Below, piece by piece: positions 59,056 to 64,000 of a stretch of 64,000 nucleotides of DNA (its first letter is position 1; each line of letters opens with the position of its first letter). The translations under genes were made by a program, and so were the position numbers. Source of the stretch: Uranotaenia lowii (Eukaryota > Arthropoda > Insecta > Diptera > Culicidae); assembly GCF_029784155.1 (NCBI RefSeq), contig NC_073691.1:55065978-55129977 (forward strand), written 5' to 3'. A model generated the notes under the pieces. It was not told the origin of the DNA. It did not search any database and was given only the letters and a program-made list of their open reading frames with translations.

Positions 59056-59849
59056 CAGGGTGACAAAAAAGTCCGGTCACACAGGAAAACCTCAATATCT
59101 CAAAGAATAAGAAGAAAATCTTAATCTGGCTTTCATAGCTTGATTCAGTAACTCATAAAGATACTTCACAGACGATATTTCGGAATTACACCCCCTTTAT
59201 CTGATCGAACTAGCTTCAGACGTCTCGGAAAGTCGTCGCAAGCGGCGCGCACCTGCTCCATCGGCATCTCGTCCTAGATTTTCGTGATAACTCGCTTGAA
59301 TTGCTCCAAATTTGCTATTTAATAGTCGTTCAGCTTAGACATCATTTATCCCCACACGAAATAATCCATTGGATTCAGATCCGGAGACGACGGAGGCCAT
59401 TCATTCTTCGAAATGAAATCGGTCAAGTTTTCCTCACACCACGCCTGAACAACCTTTACGGTGTGGGATGCTGCGCCATCTGTCAGCAAGCAAGACTGTC
59501 GTCTTATTTTGGAACCGGGAAACGTTCAGCTTGTCCGCAGGAGCTTGCTGGAGGCTCACACTCCAAACTCGATCATTTTAGCGATTGACTGTTTGCTCCA
59601 AAACGAACAGCTTCTCGTCCGAAAAAATAAGCTCGTCATCTGCGCGCCAAACCGAGCAGCGATAACAGCTGCCCTTAACTCTGCCATGGCTCACAACTCA
59701 ATGTAAACAAACTGCACAAGAACGAAACTCTGCCACTTTGGGCAGCAGAATTAGCCCTTTCATTTGACATATAGAAGGCACAAGAGAGATGCAACGTGTA
59801 GGCTACAGATGTCCCCATAAAAGTGTGACCAGACTTTTTTGTCACCCTG
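59056..59849 (-). mobile_element. Mariner-type DD37D element inserted in the LINE
   Basis: The left end CAGGGTGACAAAAAAGTCCG then GTCACAC is matched in reverse at the right end with one difference. TA is duplicated (59054-59055 and 59850-59851). At 794 bp it is shorter than full-length mariners and carries only part of a transposase. It is younger than the LINE it split. Confidence 0.9.
59290..59700 (-). pseudogene. Mariner DD37D transposase remnant
   Basis: On the minus strand a frame reads LTDGAASHTVKVVQAWCEEN, continues to WPPSSPDLNPMDYFVWG and then stops. This is the second catalytic Asp and the third-Asp box of a mariner transposase, with 37 residues between DGA and the Asp of MDY. The frame upstream (SKQSIAKMIEFGVWASSKLL) appears shifted. 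The first catalytic Asp and the DNA-binding domain are not seen, so the copy is dead. Confidence 0.75.
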
Positions 59850-61007
59850 TAAATTGGTTCTGCTGAATCCTTTGATTTCATTCCAAACTCTGGCGTACCA
59901 CAAGGCAGCAATCTGGGTCCATTATTGTTTACGCTGTTCTGTAATGATATAAATTTGCTACTCATGGGATGTGGCGTTCTCCAGTATGCGGACGATCTAA
60001 AAATATATTTAGTTATAAACAGTCTAGCTGATTGTTACGCGTTACAACGCTTCCTGGACATAGTAGTGAGCTGGTGTGCCTGGAATTTATTGGTTTTGAA
60101 CGTTTCGAAGTGCTGTATTATAACATTTGGGCGCAGGAAACATCCGTTCTTGTATAATTACAATATACTGGATGAGCAGTTGCATCGTGTGGAGGAAATA
60201 AAGGATCTTGGCGTATGACTTTTAAACGTCATTACTCTGTGGTACTTGAAAAGGCAAACCGCATGCTGGGATTCATCATACGTTTGAGTAAAGAATTCAC
60301 CGATCCGATCTGCTTGCGAGCTCTGTATTGCTGCCTGGTTCGATCAATACTGGAATCGGCGATCCTGGTATGGTGGCCTTTCGAAGCTGCTTGGATTACG
60401 CGTTTTGAGGCAATTCAACGACGATTTGTGCGTTATGCTCTTCGTGAGCTACCCTGGGAGAATCCTTTAAAAATGCCACCTTATGCTCATCGTTGTGCCC
60501 TGCTTGGTCTCCAGACGCTATCGAATCGTCATTCCATCGGCCAATCTCTATTCGTGGCAAAGATTTTACGGAACGAAATCGATTGCGCATGGCTGTTTTC
60601 CCGATGTAACATCTATGCACCAGAACTAACTCTTCGCAATCGAAATTGGCTCTCTCTGGAATCAAGAAGCACGCGCTATGGCAGCAACGACCCTCTACAT
60701 TCCGCAATAACATGCTTTTTACGTCATTTTACACACTTTGACTTTAATGTATCCATTTCAATTTTAAGACGTCGAATTGAATCTGATTTAAGCGTACAAT
60801 TACGAAACTGAGAATGCTTATAATGTTATGTACAAATTAGTATTAAGTAGATCATTAAGACACCTATGTCAGATGATATTATTTTCAATAAACAATAAAC
60901 AATAAACAAGAGTTCTGGTGATGCGTAGAATGCGTTCTAGCTTTTTATGAAGGTTATTGCTTAAGTCCTGAAGGAGTTGTACTGACCGTAATGAAAATGT
61001 TACTTAA

Positions 61008-61797
61008 CCCAAACAACCAAAAATCCCATAAAACAGGTACAAAAAACTTACTCAGCCCCATCACTGATATGAAGTACGTTCTATGCAGCTCAAAATTTAA
61101 GTTCTTATCGATACTTTCAAGTTCCAAAACAAGTCATTTTGGCCCTCTATTCAGCTTCCAGAAGCGTTTTAATTAAGCTTCCAAAAAATGTAAAATGAAC
61201 AAAAATTTTTCTTCCGGTTCATATCAACTTCTCTTGATTATTTACTATGATCAGTACATGGTACCGCCATGATGCCACGCGCCGGAATCCAAAGTTTCCC
61301 GAGATTTGTTTAATTGTTTCTTTCCTACATATATCGCATCAGAATGATCACTCAAGTATCAAATTGCTTATTGAAAATAAAACTTGCCCGGCTTGGGGAT
61401 CGAGCCCCGACCTTTGTGGTGACAATCGCACACGCTACTTACCACAAGACCACGACTAGATGTTGTGCTAGCTGAAACAAGAACTCGAAGAGGACACATG
61501 ATTTTGTAGCATACCTACAGGGCCACCCACCCAACCAGACACCCAGCCAGCCTGGAAGGAAGCACCTAAATGCACTTTTTGTGGCTTAATAATCCCGTTT
61601 TGAGTACTTTTGTGCTTTTTATGTGGCTTAAGTCTCTAACAATGTACATATAAATCACTTTTGCAACTTTCAAGTTCATTAATAAGTACATAAAGATCTC
61701 TCAAGGGAATTGGGCAGCTGATTCTCTTTGTCTTGAAAGCCTCTTGTAACTTTGAAAGCCTTCATTCAAGTAAATATGTGACTTTTTGTTGCTTAGG
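61008..61797. mobile_element. Possible TIR element with tRNA-like core (CCCAAACAACC ends)
   Basis: The left end CCCAAACAACCAAAAATC and the right end in reverse CCTAAGCAACAAAAAGTC match at 14 of 18 bases, each next to AA. The interior has repeated short words (CTTTCAAGTTC near 61107 and 61669, AAGCTTCCAAAAA) and a tRNA-like segment. No protein is encoded. The borders are weaker than in the CCCAGC element. Confidence 0.4.
61388..61462 (-). pseudogene. tRNA-like sequence (SINE-like Pol III module)
   Basis: On the minus strand, AGTCGTGGTCTTGTGGTAAG resembles a D arm and A box, and GGGGCTCGATCCCCAAGCC forms a T-arm-like stem-loop, with GCTCGATCC close to a B box. GTGTGCGATTGTCACCAC between them could form an anticodon arm. 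The acceptor stem is not convincing, so I treat it as tRNA-derived and not as a gene. Confidence 0.5.
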
Positions 61798-61896
61798 AAC
61801 CTTCCAAAAAAAAGGACTATTAGCCGGTGGTTGGGGTCATACAGACCCGGATTAGTAATTTGGCTGTATCTTCAAAACTGCTGAACTAATTTTCAT

Positions 61897-62020
61897 CCCA
61901 GCAAACATTTTTGTAGGTATATTTTTCATCAATTTTGTTGAACGTTTTAATTACATTAAAAAATGATCGTATGAAACTCGAAAAAACAGCATTAACCTAC
62001 GAAAGTGGAGGCAATATACA
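61897..62020 (+). repeat. Partial CCCAGC-family element
   Basis: CCCAGCAAACATTTTTGTAGG and the AAAGTGGAGGCAATATA segment match the first ~125 bp of the element at 40257-40853. It ends where the Tc1-type end begins, so it appears truncated or interrupted by that insertion. Confidence 0.65.
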
Positions 62021-62022
62021 TA

Positions 62023-62590
62023 CACTGCCGGCCAAAAGTTTGGGATCACCCTCTAAAAAACATGCAAATTTTAATCGTTCATATACCAGACGTCTTAGGA
62101 CATATTGCAAATCTTCTGATCTCATTTGAAAGATAATGAACAATAGCTATTTCAGAGGTATTTGGCCGAGAAATAATGATTTAGTTTTTTACCCCAAACT
62201 TAACCTAAAGTTAGACCATTTTCAAAAAATCGCACTCAATATTCAAAACCGATCATCTCGGGATAGGGTGGACCAAATTTAAAAATAAGAGTTGCATTAG
62301 AATTCTTATTCTTTACTTCTTAGAACACAATAAAAAAAATTGTGTGCAAAAATTTAAGAATTTGCTTTTTATTAATAAAATACACACTTAAGTTATCGTC
62401 CAAAAGTTTGGGATCACCCATTAGTATGGTGTTTCGGCCAAAAGTTTGGGATCATTCTTTTAAAAACATGAAAATTTATCTCATTCATATCTATCTCATC
62501 TAACATCGTATTACAGATCTGAAGGGTTCATATGGAAGCTTAGGAATTGTAGTTTTTTCAGAAAGTCATTCAAAAATTATATTTAACAGT
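62023..62590 (+). mobile_element. Tc1-type (DD37E-related) end with three direct repeats
   Basis: It begins at TA (62021-62022) with CACTGCCGGCCAAAAGTTTG. The word CCAAAAGTTTGGGATCA recurs in the same orientation at about 62032, 62399 and 62436. The ~370 bp between the first two is shared with the other copies. No transposase follows. Direct repeats inside a terminal region recall the IR/DR layout of some Tc1-type transposons. Confidence 0.75.
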
Positions 62591-62999
62591 TAACCATAAA
62601 AAATCAACCTGAAATCAATTGTTTTTTGAAAGTTCACACTTATGATTCTAATTTTTTCAAGGTTCTAACTTTATCCCCCTATAGCGGGATAGGGGGCGGC
62701 TGAGACCATTATTGTCCATCTTGCCATTGTATTAAACTTGAGGCAAAAGACAAAATGAGCAAAAAAAAGATGGCGTTTTTGAGCAAAGATCGTGACCATC
62801 CCGGTTAAAATAACTTAGTTTCAAATCTAAACTTTGGCTGATATAAAAATTCATTTAAAGTAAAAATAAGTTTATTGTTTCCGATGTTATATGCCAGGAA
62901 CCGAAATATAAGAAAATGAGAAATTTTATTGAAATGATTGATTTTCTTCTGTAAACCATTTTTTTACTGAATAATTAGCTTATTTTATTTTCTGATCCA
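62591..62999. other. Noncoding with one small GC hairpin
   Basis: ATCCCCCTATAGCGGGATAG then GGGGC (about 62672-62696) can pair CCCCCTAT with ATAGGGGG around a short loop. Nothing else is recognised. Confidence 0.4.
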
Positions 63000-63182
63000 C
63001 TATATTTAATGTGTTATGTAAAATCCCTAAAACTAGTTTTAAATATCCTCACAAACTATTGTATCGTTCATGTATTGTATTTGCTACATTCATCGATGGG
63101 TTTTTATGCCTTGTGCTTTTCCCATCTCATCCATTTAGACTAGTCGTTCGATGGATTAAAAATAAATAAACAATAAACAATA
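63000..63182 (+). repeat. Possible LINE 3' UTR with (AAACAAT)n tail
   Basis: The stretch ends AAATAAATAAACAATAAACAA (63160-63180), resembling the (CAATAAA)n tail of the Jockey-like LINE at 60885-60909. No coding sequence precedes it, so it may be a very short 5'-truncated copy of a related family. Confidence 0.35.
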
Positions 63183-64000
63183 TTTAAAAAAAATATATTT
63201 TTAGCTTTATTTTAAAAACTGGTCTGATAAATTATTCAATCCATGAAAACCTGGAAACCAATAGAAACTAACTTAAATTAATTTTTTTTTTGTGATATTT
63301 TTATCACATTTACCCTAATCCACTCTTGAGTGTCAATATGACACTATTGGAAATTTGGCGGCTTGTAACTTTCCTCGGGTGCATCAAAATAATACAATAT
63401 TTTCGGGGACTCTCAATGAATCCTTGAAATCTGTAATTTTGCATCATAACTTTTTTCATGGGCGTACCCTGAAAGCCTACACTGAAAATAATTTTCACCA
63501 TTTGCCAATTCCTGTGAATTTTAAGTGACCGTCAAGTGAATTTCAAGTGAGCGGCGAAGTGAATTTTAAGTTAGCAGCAATGTGATTTTTTGAAGGTATG
63601 CTCAGTAGACTGAGTCGATTTGGGGTCATTTTTGAATTTCTCAAACCCTGGGGTCTTAAAAGCTTCGTTTTGGTCCAAAACTCATCCATGATTTTTTGCA
63701 GAATTTTTAAGTAACGTTAACATGAGAAAATTTGGACTTTTAGGTTTGTATGGGAAAATTGAATATTTTGTACTGAAAAATCAACATCATTTTTGTTTCT
63801 TCTGTGGAACCGAGCCAGCTTATGGTTTTCGTGCCAATTTATAAATTCTTTAAAGGAAATTTTCTGCTGAACAACTTTGTCGAATGTCATAACTTCGCAG
63901 TTTCTTAGACAAAAAAGTTATTAGCTGTTTAACAGGTGTATGTCTTTTGGCATTGATAAACAATAAATTCAACATACAACACTGCTTGTGCCCCGCGAAG
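63183..64000. other. Noncoding
   Basis: A few imperfect repeats of GTGAATTTTAAGT occur at 63513-63572. No gene is recognised up to the right edge. Confidence 0.4.

Larger units (their letters stand above)
58580..60811 (+). pseudogene. Jockey/CR1-like reverse transcriptase, interrupted
   Basis: Early motifs (MSPVHKKGDKQD, frameshift near 58720, then RGVTSLAACSKVLERIV, QHGFFPKRSVTSNL) lead to the catalytic YTDISAAFDSVNHEIL and YLTNRRLAVYR, where the mariner interrupts. After it come NSGVPQGSNLGPLLF, QYADDLKIYL (catalytic DD near 59990) and the thumb, with a frameshift at about 60215. The last 198 codons end at 60811. The catalytic residues remain, but two frameshifts and the insertion prevent a product. 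Confidence 0.85.
58580..60910 (+). mobile_element. Jockey/CR1-like LINE, split by a mariner
   Basis: The two RT halves (58580-59055 and 59850-60811) join in order across a TA-flanked mariner. The element ends in a (CAATAAA)n tail (60885-60909). It is 5'-truncated inside the RT domain. The protein resembles the decayed copy at 40981-42815 but is better preserved and extends further at the C-terminus. Confidence 0.85.

Overview
This window is AT-rich, intron-rich eukaryotic DNA dominated by transposable elements. I infer a dipteran insect, most likely a mosquito. The grounds are an SLC16-type transporter exon with a canonical splice donor, a Tc1-type transposase whose catalytic spacing is DD37E, and a mariner remnant with DD37D spacing. 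Both of those spacing classes are known from mosquitoes. Several TA-flanked inverted-repeat families add to the picture. No species can be named from the sequence alone. There are no operons, CRISPR arrays or intact tRNA/rRNA genes.

Host gene content is very small. The only convincing host coding segment is the first coding exon of a monocarboxylate-transporter-like gene on the minus strand (4455 to 4059). It ends in TM1 at a GTAAGT donor, so the rest of the gene lies beyond the left edge and positions 1-4058 are probably its intron. CpG-richer blocks at 19480-20330 and 51141-51760 could be promoters, 5' UTRs or enhancers, but nothing confirms this.

Left third (1-25 kb): a truncated RTE-type LINE with an 11-bp target duplication (348-1120); other LINE scraps (2143-2611); a Tc1-type end fragment (5255-5720); a truncated I/LOA-type LINE with RNase H and a target duplication (5858-7654); a 1.9-kb inverted array of ~160-bp units (8118-10010); three copies of a ~400-bp interspersed repeat (10785, 12480, 24540); a small hAT-like MITE (11393-11702); a TA-flanked element (13660-14630); a 3.5-kb hAT-like element with a perfect 8-bp duplication and no transposase (15524-19026); and a 113-bp-arm hairpin (24187-24428).

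Middle (25-43 kb): a TA-flanked MITE (25679-31401) is interrupted by a complete, young, non-autonomous LTR retrotransposon on the minus strand (26284-31158). That element has 200-bp LTRs differing at one base, a tRNA-Arg-type primer site, a polypurine tract and a 5-bp target duplication. It has no gag-pol, and it carries an internal array of about 21 GCTCG-TCC-CGAGC hairpins. Next come a TIR element with exon-like content (31633-32681), a 4-kb TIR element containing a second nested TIR element (32896-36896 and 34264-36678), a TIR element with a tRNA-like core (40257-40853), and a decayed Jockey/CR1-like LINE.

Right third (43-64 kb): a 6.5-kb TIR element (42931-49431) has inverted subterminal arrays and a tRNA-like module, and hosts a long RTE-type LINE copy (44555-46569). 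It is followed by a perfect 93-bp-arm palindrome in poly(T)/poly(A) (49483-49910), a Tc1-type DD37E element with scrambled ends and a mutated catalytic Asp (52031-53390), an internally deleted RTE-type LINE (53413-55250), and a Jockey-like LINE split by a DD37D mariner (58580-60910). The end of the window holds another tRNA-bearing TIR element and more Tc1-type ends. The elements interact mainly by nesting, which gives a relative age order at several places.
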